A DNA stretch of 64,000 nucleotides. Origin: Maribacter aquivivus. Lineage in GTDB: Bacteria; Bacteroidota; Bacteroidia; Flavobacteriales; Flavobacteriaceae. The notes below the pieces were generated by a model. It did not search any database. It was not told the DNA's origin and was given only the letters and a program-made list of their open reading frames with translations. Of the stretch, positions 26,026 to 34,408 are shown one piece after another (position 1 is the stretch's first letter; every line of letters starts with the position of its first letter). Location: NCBI RefSeq assembly GCF_900142175.1, contig NZ_FQZX01000001.1, positions 186,001 to 250,000 on the forward strand, written 5' to 3'. The position numbers and the translations under genes were made by a program.

Positions 26026-27678
26026 TTATTGCTTTTTAGGAAGTATAATTGTAAAAACAGATCCCTTATTTAATTCACCTGTAGCACTAATGACTCCCGC
26101 GTGGTTTAGGACAATCTTTTTTACAATGGCCAACCCAATACCTGTACCAACATACTCTTGCTTAGAATGTAGTCGTTGAAATACTTCAAATATTTTTTTA
26201 GAAAACTGTTCTTCAAAACCAATGCCATTATCAGTAATAGTGATTTGAACGTATTCTTTATTTTTCAATAGCTTCTCATCTATTGAATTAGCATTAGTGA
26301 TTACTTCCGTTTTTATAGTAATTACTGGAGGTACATCACTTTTTGAGTACTTAATGGAGTTAGATAAAAGGTTGTACATCAACTGGCGAAATTGAAATTT
26401 TACCACTTCCACCTCAATTGAATTTACAAGTGTAATTGTGCCATTTTTCTTATGGAGCTCTTCACCCAAATCATTTTTAACATCTTCAACGAGACTCCTT
26501 AAATCGACAGTTTCAAAAACCCTTTTCTCTGTATCTGTGCGGGAGTATGACAACAGGTCGTTTATAAGCGATTGCATTCTGTTGGCAGCAGATTGTATCT
26601 TTTCAAATTTGGTCTTTCCTGAGGAAGAAAGTTTATCAAATTCTTTCTCCATTAACACCTCTGAAAACATCTGAATCTTACGTAAAGGCTCTTGTAAATC
26701 ATGGCTAGAAATATATGCAAAGGACTGAAGCTCTTTATTCATTTCCTCTAGCTTTAAATTACTATCTGCCAATTGTTTTGTTCTACTGCTTACTTCTTCT
26801 TTTAATTGATCTGCGAATGATTTTTGCTTGTTAATATTCATTCCTGTACCAATAAAGCCAACCATTTCGCCTCCCTCAAATTTAGGAACACCTAGTACTT
26901 TAAACCACTCATATTTTTTACTAAAATCATTTATCACTCTATATTCTAAAGTAAAACCCGTTTGTTTTTCTAAAGCTTTTCCAAAACCAGCATATACTAA
27001 AGCTAAATCATCAGGATGCACAACATCTACCCACACTTGCCCTGTAAATTCAGCCTCATTTTCTACACCTACATAATCTAATAATGCTTTGTTGGCATAT
27101 TCAATATTAATATCATTATCGGTAATCCATATCCAAACGGGAGATAGATTGGCTAGTTCCCTAAACCTACGTTCACTCTCTCTCAATCGTCGCTCCGCCA
27201 ATACCGCCTCGGTAGTTTCGGTAACTATAACCAAAACCCCAGAAACACGACCAGACTCATCCTTTACAGGACTGTAGCTAAAGGTCCAATAAACATCTTC
27301 CATTTGACCATTCCTAAAGATAGGAATCAATAAATTCTCTCGCCAAATAGATTCACCTTTATCAGTGACCACTTTAAGCATAGGTTCAATATCTTCCCAT
27401 ATCTCCGCCCAAGATTCCTTACCATTTAATCCTAATATGTACGGATGCTTTCCATCAACACCTAAAATTGGTCTATATGCATCATTATAAAAACCTTTTA
27501 GGGCTTCTCCCCAAAACAAAAACATGGGAAATGGTGAGTTCAATAAGATATTAAGTGTAGTTCTAAGACTCTGCGGCCAACCTTCAGGTTTACCTAGCGG
27601 TGTTAAAGACCAATCTTTTTCGCGCATTAACTTACCCATCTCGCCACCATCATCAAGAAAATGAAATTCTTTATTCAT
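26026..27678 (-). CDS. PAS-domain sensor histidine kinase
   Basis: 550 residues, no membrane segments. An N-terminal PAS-like domain (residues ~25-155, with MGKLMREKDWSLTPLGKPEGWPQSL in two parts, typical of PAS kinases with this leader) and a second PAS/PAC (~170-285, VVHPDDLALV). A short coiled coil leads to HisKA with His326 in YISSHDLQEPLRKIQMF, then HATPase_c with DNGIGFEEQFSKK and VGTGIGLAIVKKI. No receiver is attached, so it must signal to a separate response regulator. Related to the kinase at 20776-22707. Confidence 0.94.
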   Translation of the reverse strand: MNKEFHFLDDGGEMGKLMREKDWSLTPLGKPEGWPQSLRTTLNILLNSPFPMFLFWGEALKGFYNDAYRPILGVDGKHPYILGLNGKESWAEIWEDIEPMLKVVTDKGESIWRENLLIPIFRNGQMEDVYWTFSYSPVKDESGRVSGVLVIVTETTEAVLAERRLRESERRFRELANLSPVWIWITDNDINIEYANKALLDYVGVENEAEFTGQVWVDVVHPDDLALVYAGFGKALEKQTGFTLEYRVINDFSKKYEWFKVLGVPKFEGGEMVGFIGTGMNINKQKSFADQLKEEVSSRTKQLADSNLKLEEMNKELQSFAYISSHDLQEPLRKIQMFSEVLMEKEFDKLSSSGKTKFEKIQSAANRMQSLINDLLSYSRTDTEKRVFETVDLRSLVEDVKNDLGEELHKKNGTITLVNSIEVEVVKFQFRQLMYNLLSNSIKYSKSDVPPVITIKTEVITNANSIDEKLLKNKEYVQITITDNGIGFEEQFSKKIFEVFQRLHSKQEYVGTGIGLAIVKKIVLNHAGVISATGELNKGSVFTIILPKKQ

Positions 27679-28046
27679 AAGAATATATAATTGAGCGATC
27701 TATAATTAGATAAACGCCTACATTAAAATTATTAAACAACAATAAAAATACGCCATTGAGATTAACAATTTTGTAAAACGTATTTTGAATTTGCCTTCAA
27801 ATAAACCAATTTTAACATTATAGAATTGACTCTATAAAATTTGAAGTGCACTGTTACCGTTTGGGATTACCAATATAATAATAAACCAGAAAAAAATACC
27901 AAAATCCAAACACTTCAAAAACAGCCCGTTTTCATTCAAAAACAAGCAAAAAACTGTTTAAATTAGTCAAACTTATCATAAAAAGTGTCATTTTCTTGCA
28001 TTTTAACGAAATTATAGTATGTTATATATGAACTTAAAAATAATCT
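27679..28046. other. Intergenic region upstream of the sigma factor
   Basis: 368 bases between a histidine kinase gene and the divergent RpoD-like gene. Very AT-rich. I find no open frame of useful size, no strong hairpin and no clear TAnnTTTG promoter. Promoters for both genes must lie here. Confidence 0.6.
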
Positions 28047-28907
28047 ATGCGACAACTAAAGATCACCAAACAAATTACGAATAGAGATTCCATTTCATTA
28101 GAAAAATATTTTCAAGAAATCAGTAAAATAGATTTGATTACTGCAGAAGAGGAAGTAGAATTGGCAAGAAAAATTCGTAAAGGTGATCAGAAAGCGTTAG
28201 ACAAATTGGTAAGTGCCAATTTAAGGTTCGTAGTATCTGCCGCCAAGCAATATCAAAACAGAGGACTACGCTTGACCGACCTCATCAACGAAGGTAATTT
28301 AGGATTGGTAAAAGCTGCAAAGCGCTTTGATGAAACTAGAGGTTTCAAGTTTATCTCGTATGCCGTTTGGTGGATCCGCCAATCAATTCTTCAGGCACTT
28401 TCTAATACCTCGCGTATGATTAGAATACCGCAGAACAAAATTGCAGTAAACAGTAAAATCTATCAAGTATATTCATCTTTAGAACAAGCAAACGAAAGAC
28501 CACCGAGTGCGGACGAAATTGCATCTGAATTAGACATAAGCGTTTCTAAAGTAAAAACCTCTATTAAAAATTCCGGCAAATCTATTTCTTTAGATGCCCC
28601 TTTTAAAGAAGGAGAATCTTCTTCTTTATATAACGTGTTGGAGTCTACAAAACTAAATAGTCCTGACAATGACTTGATGGCAAAATCATTAGAAACAGAC
28701 ATTAATCAGGTGTTGAGAAAAATTCCAGAAAGACAAGGTGACGTTTTACGTCTTTTCTTTGGCTTAGGTAATCAACCTGCAATGAGTCTTATTGAAATAG
28801 GTGAAGTCTTTGATGTTACTAGAGAACGGGTACGACAAATAAAGGACAAGGGTATTAAATCTCTTAGACGTACTTCAAATACCGAATTATTACGCGCTTA
28901 CCTATAA
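28047..28907 (+). CDS. RpoD-like sigma-70 factor (group 2 type)
   Basis: 286 residues with all conserved sigma-70 regions: 1.2 (SLEKYFQEISKIDLIT), 2 (LVSANLRFVVSAAKQYQNRG, DLINEGNLGLVKAAKRFDE, YAVWWIRQSI), 3 (ERPPSADEIASELDIS) and 4 (RVRQIKDKGIKSLRR). It is as short as the Bacteroidota primary sigma factor. It departs from that protein, as I remember it, at several otherwise nearly fixed positions, for example NRGLRLTDL and SNTSRMIRIPQNK. I therefore judge it an RpoD paralogue with an alternative role, not the primary factor. Confidence 0.88.
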   Translation: MRQLKITKQITNRDSISLEKYFQEISKIDLITAEEEVELARKIRKGDQKALDKLVSANLRFVVSAAKQYQNRGLRLTDLINEGNLGLVKAAKRFDETRGFKFISYAVWWIRQSILQALSNTSRMIRIPQNKIAVNSKIYQVYSSLEQANERPPSADEIASELDISVSKVKTSIKNSGKSISLDAPFKEGESSSLYNVLESTKLNSPDNDLMAKSLETDINQVLRKIPERQGDVLRLFFGLGNQPAMSLIEIGEVFDVTRERVRQIKDKGIKSLRRTSNTELLRAYL

Positions 28908-29048
28908 TTTTTAAGTTACCAATTATCATCACAAGGAAAATCTTTTCCAATATTCATTTACCACTTTATAATAGTATAACATAAGCTTAACAGCGCTAAT
29001 TAGGAGTTAGCAACGCATATGTTATGTTATTGTTTGAAATACCATTAC

Positions 29049-29240
29049 ATGAAATTTATTTATATCAAAAGAGAAAGCAATACCAAAGAATTATACAGAA
29101 CACGTAACGGACTTAAAAAGTCGAAGGTGACCTCAATTACAAAGTACTTTATGGGTATACCTATAAAAACCCTGCACACTTACAGACAAATATATTACAG
29201 GCGTAAAAACAACGCCATTGAAAAAATGCTATTTATCTAA
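29049..29240 (+). CDS. Small basic hypothetical protein
   Basis: 63 residues from the ATG at 29049. The protein is rich in Lys, Arg, Tyr and Thr, with segments NTKELYRTRNGLKKSKV and GIPIKTLHTYRQIYY. It lacks a signal peptide or Cys motif. Composition suggests a nucleic-acid or ribosome-associated protein, but I recognise no family. It lies between the sigma factor and proC on the same strand. A longer frame from 29019 exists but its extra residues look non-coding. Confidence 0.45.
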   Translation: MKFIYIKRESNTKELYRTRNGLKKSKVTSITKYFMGIPIKTLHTYRQIYYRRKNNAIEKMLFI

Positions 29241-29274
29241 TTATACATACTATCCAATAATTAAAATTGAATTC

Positions 29275-30096
29275 ATGAAAATACTAGTAATAGGAGCCGG
29301 CAATATGGGATTGACTTATGCAGAAGGCATGTCGAAATCAAAATTACTTAAGAAGAGGAATATAATGGTGCTCGATACTTCTGAAGAGAAGTTAGAAGAA
29401 CTACGCGAGAATCCACAATTTGATGCTTTTGATGATTTAAAAAATTGTGCCCCACAGGCAGATATTATTTTTATTGCGGTAAAACCATATCACGCAGAAA
29501 GTGTTTTCTTAAAACTGAATCCCCTTGTAAAACCTGGTCAAATTGTTATTTCTATTATGGCCGGTGTTACAATCGATACTATTCAGAATTTAACGGGACT
29601 CACAAAAATAGTTCGCGCTATGCCTAATCTACCTGCATCAATTGGTAGAGGACTAACGTCATTCGTAGCTTCTAAAGAAGTAACTAGAATTGAGTTGTTA
29701 ACCATAGAAAGTTTGTTAGACACTACGGGTAAATCTATTCAAGTAAGCAATGAAAACTTCATTGACGCTTCTACCGGTATATCTGGTAGCGGACCAGCTT
29801 ATGTATTTTATTTTATGCAAAGCATGATGGAAGCTGCGCTAAAAATGGGCTTTACACCAAATGTTTCTAAAGTTTTAGTCGCACAAACATTTACGGGGGC
29901 TATTGAACTTTTTAACCAAAATGAACTTTCCCCAAATTCTTGGATGGACAAAGTTGCTAGCAAAGGCGGTACTACTCGTGCAGCACTAGATTCTATGGAA
30001 AACAATAATGTTGGAGAATTAATAAAGGAAGCCGCTTTCGCCGCATTTGAGCGTGCAGTTGAACTTGGTAAAGAACAGGTAAATTCTATAGAATAA
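29275..30096 (+). CDS. proC: Pyrroline-5-carboxylate reductase
   Basis: Reduces pyrroline-5-carboxylate to proline with NAD(P)H. 273 residues from the ATG at 29275, the normal length; a longer frame from 29218 (TTG) adds residues without family similarity. The Rossmann motif VIGAGNMGLTYAEG is at residues ~4-17. The family signature near the C-terminus (GSGPAYVFYFMQSMMEAALKMG, ASKGGTTRAALDSM) is clear. It appears monocistronic. Confidence 0.95.
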   Translation: MKILVIGAGNMGLTYAEGMSKSKLLKKRNIMVLDTSEEKLEELRENPQFDAFDDLKNCAPQADIIFIAVKPYHAESVFLKLNPLVKPGQIVISIMAGVTIDTIQNLTGLTKIVRAMPNLPASIGRGLTSFVASKEVTRIELLTIESLLDTTGKSIQVSNENFIDASTGISGSGPAYVFYFMQSMMEAALKMGFTPNVSKVLVAQTFTGAIELFNQNELSPNSWMDKVASKGGTTRAALDSMENNNVGELIKEAAFAAFERAVELGKEQVNSIE

Positions 30097-30334
30097 CATA
30101 TTATCAATACTACACACCTGAGTATTTATAAGGTAGAAGAAACACATTTACAATCACACTAAATTCTACCTAGTACTATAGAAAATAGTTTTTTGACTAT
30201 TTCATTTTAAAGAATTACAAGTTTAATATGGAATAGTCAAATCCTATTGTCTCACTTTATGACAATAATTCTTTGATTACATGTTTTTTTGTGCTTTATT
30301 TGATAAAGACAACAGAAATTTATCAAATTCACTA

Positions 30335-31033
30335 ATGAAAGGCATCAAAAATAAGAAATTCATTCCCAACCTTTCTTATGATTGCGTGATTTTTGGATTC
30401 AATGGCGTAAATCTAAAAATTCTTATTTTAGAATATCACAACACTGGTTTATTTGCACTTCCAGGGGGATTTATCAAAAAAAACCAAAGTCTACAAGATG
30501 CCGTAAATAAAGGCGTAGAAGAACGCACAGGACTAAAAAATGTGTTCTTAGATCAATTTCAAATTTTTGGAAAACCAGAAAGATCTGATCCCGCTGCCAT
30601 GCGTCGTATTTTAGTTGCAAATGATAAAAATTTAGAGAAAAATGAATGGATGATGGACCGCTTTATTACCGTAGGCCATTATGCGCTCATCAACTACGAA
30701 GATGTTAACCCGAAGCCCGATCACCTTTCAGATAGTATTGATTGGTATGACATTGATAGTGTACCCCAATTAATGATGGATCATAACGAGATAGTAGACA
30801 AAGCTCTTGAAGTACTTCGTAATAATATAAGTGAGAAGATTATAGGCATGAATCTACTACCTCCAAAATTTACTATGAAGCAGTTACAGCAAGTGTTCGA
30901 GGCTATTTTAGACCAAACACTAAGACGTACTAGTTTTCAACGTAAAATGTTATCTCTAGATATATTACAACGGCATGAAAAGCTTTTTGAGGGCAAAGCT
31001 CACAAAGCTCCATACCTATACAGTTTCAAATAA
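30335..31033 (+). CDS. NrtR-like Nudix-domain transcriptional regulator
   Basis: 232 residues from the ATG at 30335; an ATG at 30281 would add 18 residues. Residues ~10-140 are a Nudix fold (SYDCVIFGFNGVNLKILILE, LFALPGGFI) and the C-terminal ~80 residues are a winged helix (FTMKQLQQVFEAILDQTLRRTSFQRKM). In the Nudix box the catalytic Glu and REXXEE positions are altered (KNQSLQDA, NKGVEERTG), so hydrolysis is unlikely and a sensor role is favoured. Bacteroidota NrtR-like proteins often control sugar use; the isomerase-like gene 27 bases downstream is a candidate target. Confidence 0.85.
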   Translation: MKGIKNKKFIPNLSYDCVIFGFNGVNLKILILEYHNTGLFALPGGFIKKNQSLQDAVNKGVEERTGLKNVFLDQFQIFGKPERSDPAAMRRILVANDKNLEKNEWMMDRFITVGHYALINYEDVNPKPDHLSDSIDWYDIDSVPQLMMDHNEIVDKALEVLRNNISEKIIGMNLLPPKFTMKQLQQVFEAILDQTLRRTSFQRKMLSLDILQRHEKLFEGKAHKAPYLYSFK

Positions 31034-31060
31034 AATCAAATACTTAAACTAACAACAACA

Positions 31061-31939
31061 ATGAACAAATCAACACTTAACAACTTTTTAAAATGTACCG
31101 TTCTCGCAGCTCTTATGTTCGGAACATTAACAACCTACGCTCAAAAGAAATTTGGGGGTCTTGCGCTTTACACTGTTAGAGACGATATGGGTACCGATGC
31201 GAAGGCAACTTTACAAGCTGTATCTGAAGCAGGTTATAAAAATATAGAAGCTGCCGGTTACAAAGACGGCAAGTATTACGGTATGACTCCGGCAGATTTT
31301 AAAGACCTATTGAAATCTTTAAAATTAAAACCGATTAGCACACACCAAAGTGCAGTAACTGTTGACAATGCAGATAAGATGATGGCCGATGCTAAGTCTG
31401 CAGGCTTCAAGTATTTTGTAGTTCCTATTCCACCAATGGGTATGTTCACTTTCAACGAAGAAGATAGAACAATGGGCATGACAGGTACTGTAGAAGATTT
31501 GGCTAAAATTTTAACTACACTTGGCGAGAAAGCGAACAAAGCAGGATTAAAATTATTGTACCATAATCACGATTTTGAATTCAAGAAAAACGCAGAAGGC
31601 ATTGTTCCGATAGACTATTTGCTAGAAAATGTAGATCCTAAATTATTGAATTTTCAGATGGATTTATTTTGGGTAACCAAAGCAGGCGCCAACCCAATTG
31701 CTTACTTCAACAAATATCCAGGTCGTTTTAAAATATGGCATGTTAAGGATATGGATGAGCAAGGTAGATTTGCACCAGTGGGTACAGGTTCTATAGGTTT
31801 CAAAAATATTCTAGATAACAAAGAACTTTCTGGCATGAAATACTACATGGTAGAGCAAGACATGACTTTTGAAGGTCTTAAGCCTCTAGACGCTATTAAA
31901 ATTAGTCACGACGGACTTAAAGAAATAGGTTTTAAATAA
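31061..31939 (+). CDS. Secreted sugar phosphate isomerase/epimerase-like protein
   Basis: 292 residues: a signal peptide (VLAALMFGTLTTYAQ) followed by a xylose-isomerase-like/AP endonuclease family 2 TIM barrel. Typical segments are LALYTVRDDMGTD, KNIEAAGYKDG, LYHNHDFEF, NFQMDLFWVTKAG and KIWHVKDMDEQG, which supply His, Glu and Asp metal ligands. Members in Bacteroidota are often periplasmic and act on keto- or free sugars. It follows the NrtR-like regulator and is followed by a terminator. Confidence 0.9.
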   Translation: MNKSTLNNFLKCTVLAALMFGTLTTYAQKKFGGLALYTVRDDMGTDAKATLQAVSEAGYKNIEAAGYKDGKYYGMTPADFKDLLKSLKLKPISTHQSAVTVDNADKMMADAKSAGFKYFVVPIPPMGMFTFNEEDRTMGMTGTVEDLAKILTTLGEKANKAGLKLLYHNHDFEFKKNAEGIVPIDYLLENVDPKLLNFQMDLFWVTKAGANPIAYFNKYPGRFKIWHVKDMDEQGRFAPVGTGSIGFKNILDNKELSGMKYYMVEQDMTFEGLKPLDAIKISHDGLKEIGFK

Positions 31940-31965
31940 TTACTATTACCAAACAACGGAGATGA

Positions 31966-32000
31966 CCCCGAAGAGATTTTCTCTTTGGGGTTTTCTTTTT
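31966..32000 (+). terminator. Rho-independent terminator
   Basis: Stem CCCCGAAGAGA/TCTCTTTGGGG (one mismatched pair) around a short T loop, followed by TTTTCTTTTT. It lies 26 bases beyond the isomerase-like gene. Confidence 0.85.
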
Positions 32001-32065
32001 TAAGTACTTTCTCATTAAACCTTTCATCACAAATACTGTCTTAATCACTTATTAAATTATGTGCC

Positions 32066-32073
32066 TATTTTTG
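32066..32073 (+). promoter_or_regulatory. Candidate -7 element of the PepSY-TM gene
   Basis: TATTTTTG fits TAnnTTTG and lies 32 bases before the ATG at 32106. No clear -33 box is present. Confidence 0.4.
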
Positions 32074-32105
32074 CACACTGAACACCAACTTTAAAAAAGT
32101 ACAGA

Positions 32106-32618
32106 ATGAGAATGACCACAAGTTTACGCATGAGAATTATTCACAGATATTTAGGTTTCTTTTTAGCCGGTATTATGGCGATGTACTCCATTAGCGGAAT
32201 AATAATGATCTATAGAAATACAGACTTTCTAAAAAGTGAGAAAATCATAGAGCAACAATTAAAGCCAAATTTAAAAACTGCTGAACTTAGTGGTGCCTTG
32301 CGAATTAAAGGCGGAGTAAAACCTGAAAAGACCGAAGGTGATGTTGTGTACTTTAAACAAGGTGAATACAATACGGCAACAGGTATGGCTACCATTAAAA
32401 AAATGGAGCTTCCATTTATTTTAGATAAGATGGAACACCTGCATAAGGCAACCACAAATAGCCCTGTGTATTTTCTGAACATCTTTTTCGGACTCTCACT
32501 ACTATTTTTCGTGGTGTCTTCCTTTTGGATGTTTATGCCAAAGACCACAGTTTTCAAAAAAGGACTGTACTTTTCACTTGGTGGTATCGTACTAACCATT
32601 ATACTGCTTTTCGTTTAA
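32106..32618 (+). CDS. PepSY-associated membrane protein
   Basis: 170 residues with three hydrophobic segments, at ~16-34, ~121-141 and ~150-169. The N-terminal IIHRYLGFFLAGIMAMYSISGI matches the PepSY-associated TM family (HR-YLG then a TM helix ending in SG). The middle ~80 residues should lie outside the membrane. Larger relatives take part in iron or reductase functions, but this short form has no assigned role. It stands alone between two terminators. Confidence 0.8.
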   Translation: MRMTTSLRMRIIHRYLGFFLAGIMAMYSISGIIMIYRNTDFLKSEKIIEQQLKPNLKTAELSGALRIKGGVKPEKTEGDVVYFKQGEYNTATGMATIKKMELPFILDKMEHLHKATTNSPVYFLNIFFGLSLLFFVVSSFWMFMPKTTVFKKGLYFSLGGIVLTIILLFV

Positions 32619-32643
32619 TACAAACTTGACTAATTCAAACGTA

Positions 32644-32686
32644 AACCGTTGTAAGGAACTTTCTTTACAGCGGTTTTTTTGTTTTT
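32644..32686 (+). terminator. Rho-independent terminator
   Basis: A 13-bp stem AACCGTTGTAAGG/CTTTACAGCGGTT (two wobbles) with a short loop, followed by TTTTTT-G-TTTTT. It lies 26 bases after the PepSY-TM gene. Confidence 0.85.
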
Positions 32687-32708
32687 GAAAAACACTGTAA
32701 CCATCAAG

Positions 32709-32875
32709 AACCCACCCCTGACCCCTCCCGAGAGGGGAACAATTTATAACTGAAAATAAATTTTAGAGATAAAACAGACGAGGCAACTCTTATAAAAACT
32801 AAACTCGCAACACCCCACAAACCCGCAATAAAAAACGCAACTCTCCCCTCTTGGGAGGGGATTAAGAGGTGGGTT
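32709..32875 (+). repeat. G-rich inverted-end repeat element, copy A
   Basis: 167 bases. The left end carries CCCACCCCT...CCCCTCCC and a GAGGGG arm (32709-32742). The right end is its inverted counterpart (32843-32875). The AT-rich middle, including AGATAAAACAGACGA and AAAAACGCAA, is shared with copies D, F and G. The middle has no ORF. It occupies most of the 375-base gap before the amidohydrolase gene. The right end has a broken third G-run. Confidence 0.8.
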
Positions 32876-32993
32876 CCGCGATAATATCACCCTACTTCTT
32901 TATTAAAAACGAAAACGTAAACAACTTATTTTCACTACTTTCATGTAAAATAATCTAACTCAAATACAGACCATCAAAAGCAATCAATCTAAA

Positions 32994-34268
32994 ATGAAAA
33001 ATCTCTTACTACTTGTACTACTATTCACCACTACAATTTCCATTCATGCACAATCTAAACTGATAAAAGCAGATTCGTACTTAGATGTCAGAACCGGAAA
33101 ATTAATTTCTCCTGCTAATCTGCTTATCGAAAACGGAACCATAAAATCTATTAACCCAAAGGCACTTCCCGAAGGTATTGAAACAGTCGATTTAACAGGC
33201 AAAATATTATTGCCAGGTCTTATGGATATGCATGTGCATTTAGACGGTGACTTTACTGGTAGCTGGGATTATGTGTATAAAGAAAGTGCTAGCCAAGGTA
33301 CTGTAAGGGCTGTGGTCAATGCAGAAAAAACATTAATGGCAGGCTTCACTACCATAAGAAGTATAGGGCAATTACACATTACACCCGAGCTTATCGATGT
33401 TGCCGTTTCTGAGGCTTCTGATAAAGGGATGATTGCTGCACCTAGAATCATTCCTTCGGGACATATGATTTCTATTAGTGGCGGACACGGAGATATTTCT
33501 CTTGGTCTTGCCGAGGGATTAGTGACTGTTGGACCTAATGACGGAATCATTAATGGAAAATATGATGCTATCGAAGCAGTGAGATATCAAATTAAACATG
33601 GTGCTAAATTCATTAAAATGCATGCAACGGCAGGCGTACTTTCTATGGAAGATGCCATTGGTGCACAACAATTAAGTAATGAAGAAATGAAAACCGTTGT
33701 AGACGAAGCGGCAAGACATCATATTAAAGTAGCTGCCCACGCACATGGTACCGAAGGTATTAAAGAAGCTATTAGAGCTGGTGTGTATTCTATTGAGCAT
33801 GGTTCTATAATAGATGACGAGGGCATACAATTAATGAAAGAAAAGGGAGTATACCTAGTTCCAACAAGAGGACTCGCTACCATAATCGAGCCTATGATTG
33901 ATAAAATGGATCCTGTTATGGCCGGTAAAGCTAAATATGTAATGCCTATTGCCAAGCAAAACCTTAAAAATGCCATTAAAGCAAACGTCAAAATTGCCTT
34001 TGGTACAGATACGCCTATCATCCCTCATGGAAAAAATGCTATTGAATTTGCGGCATTAATGGAGTGTGGCATGAATTCTATGGAAGCTATACAAACAGCT
34101 ACCACCAATAGTGCAGAAATGTTAGGTCTTGTGGATCGCGGTGAGCTAAAACAAGGGTTACTCGCAGATATTATTGCCGTAGATGCCAATCCTATTAAAG
34201 ATATATCCACTTTAGAACATGTGAAGTTTGTAATGAAAGGTGGTGTCATTTATAAGAATGAAAAGTAA
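32994..34268 (+). CDS. Secreted amidohydrolase family protein
   Basis: 424 residues with a signal peptide ending in SIHAQ. The metal-dependent amidohydrolase fold is shown by His80-x-His82 in GLMDMHVHLDG, a metal-bridging Lys candidate in GAKFIKMHATAG, His in VAAHAHGTEG and SIEHGSIID, and Asp in FGTDTPIIPHG. This pattern fits the imidazolonepropionase-like / Xaa-Pro dipeptidase (prolidase-like) branch, whose members cleave C-N bonds in dipeptides or cyclic amides. The substrate is unknown. It follows repeat copy A. Confidence 0.9.
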   Translation: MKNLLLLVLLFTTTISIHAQSKLIKADSYLDVRTGKLISPANLLIENGTIKSINPKALPEGIETVDLTGKILLPGLMDMHVHLDGDFTGSWDYVYKESASQGTVRAVVNAEKTLMAGFTTIRSIGQLHITPELIDVAVSEASDKGMIAAPRIIPSGHMISISGGHGDISLGLAEGLVTVGPNDGIINGKYDAIEAVRYQIKHGAKFIKMHATAGVLSMEDAIGAQQLSNEEMKTVVDEAARHHIKVAAHAHGTEGIKEAIRAGVYSIEHGSIIDDEGIQLMKEKGVYLVPTRGLATIIEPMIDKMDPVMAGKAKYVMPIAKQNLKNAIKANVKIAFGTDTPIIPHGKNAIEFAALMECGMNSMEAIQTATTNSAEMLGLVDRGELKQGLLADIIAVDANPIKDISTLEHVKFVMKGGVIYKNEK

Positions 34269-34270
34269 AT

Positions 34271-34361
34271 AACCTCGTGGCAAGCCCGCGATACATTGTA
34301 TTGAAAAATAATTAATATTTCGACCCAATCGTCGCGGCATTTGAATCTCGATTATCGAGTA
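34271..34361 (+). repeat. Dispersed hairpin repeat, copy 2
   Basis: Inverted relative to copy 1 at 14938-15028. It begins with CCTCGTGG and a CCCGCG segment and ends with the hairpin AATCTCGA-TTA-TCGAGTA (34344-34361). The middle is AT-rich. It fills most of the gap between the amidohydrolase and serine hydrolase genes. Confidence 0.55.
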
Positions 34362-34408
34362 GAAGCCACTTGTTGGTACTATAGTCAATCAATTAAAAAA
34401 CGAACATC

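Noticed and set aside
32210..32599. 129-residue frame on the minus strand
   Set aside because: It lies wholly opposite the PepSY-TM gene, which has a signal-like start and family motifs.
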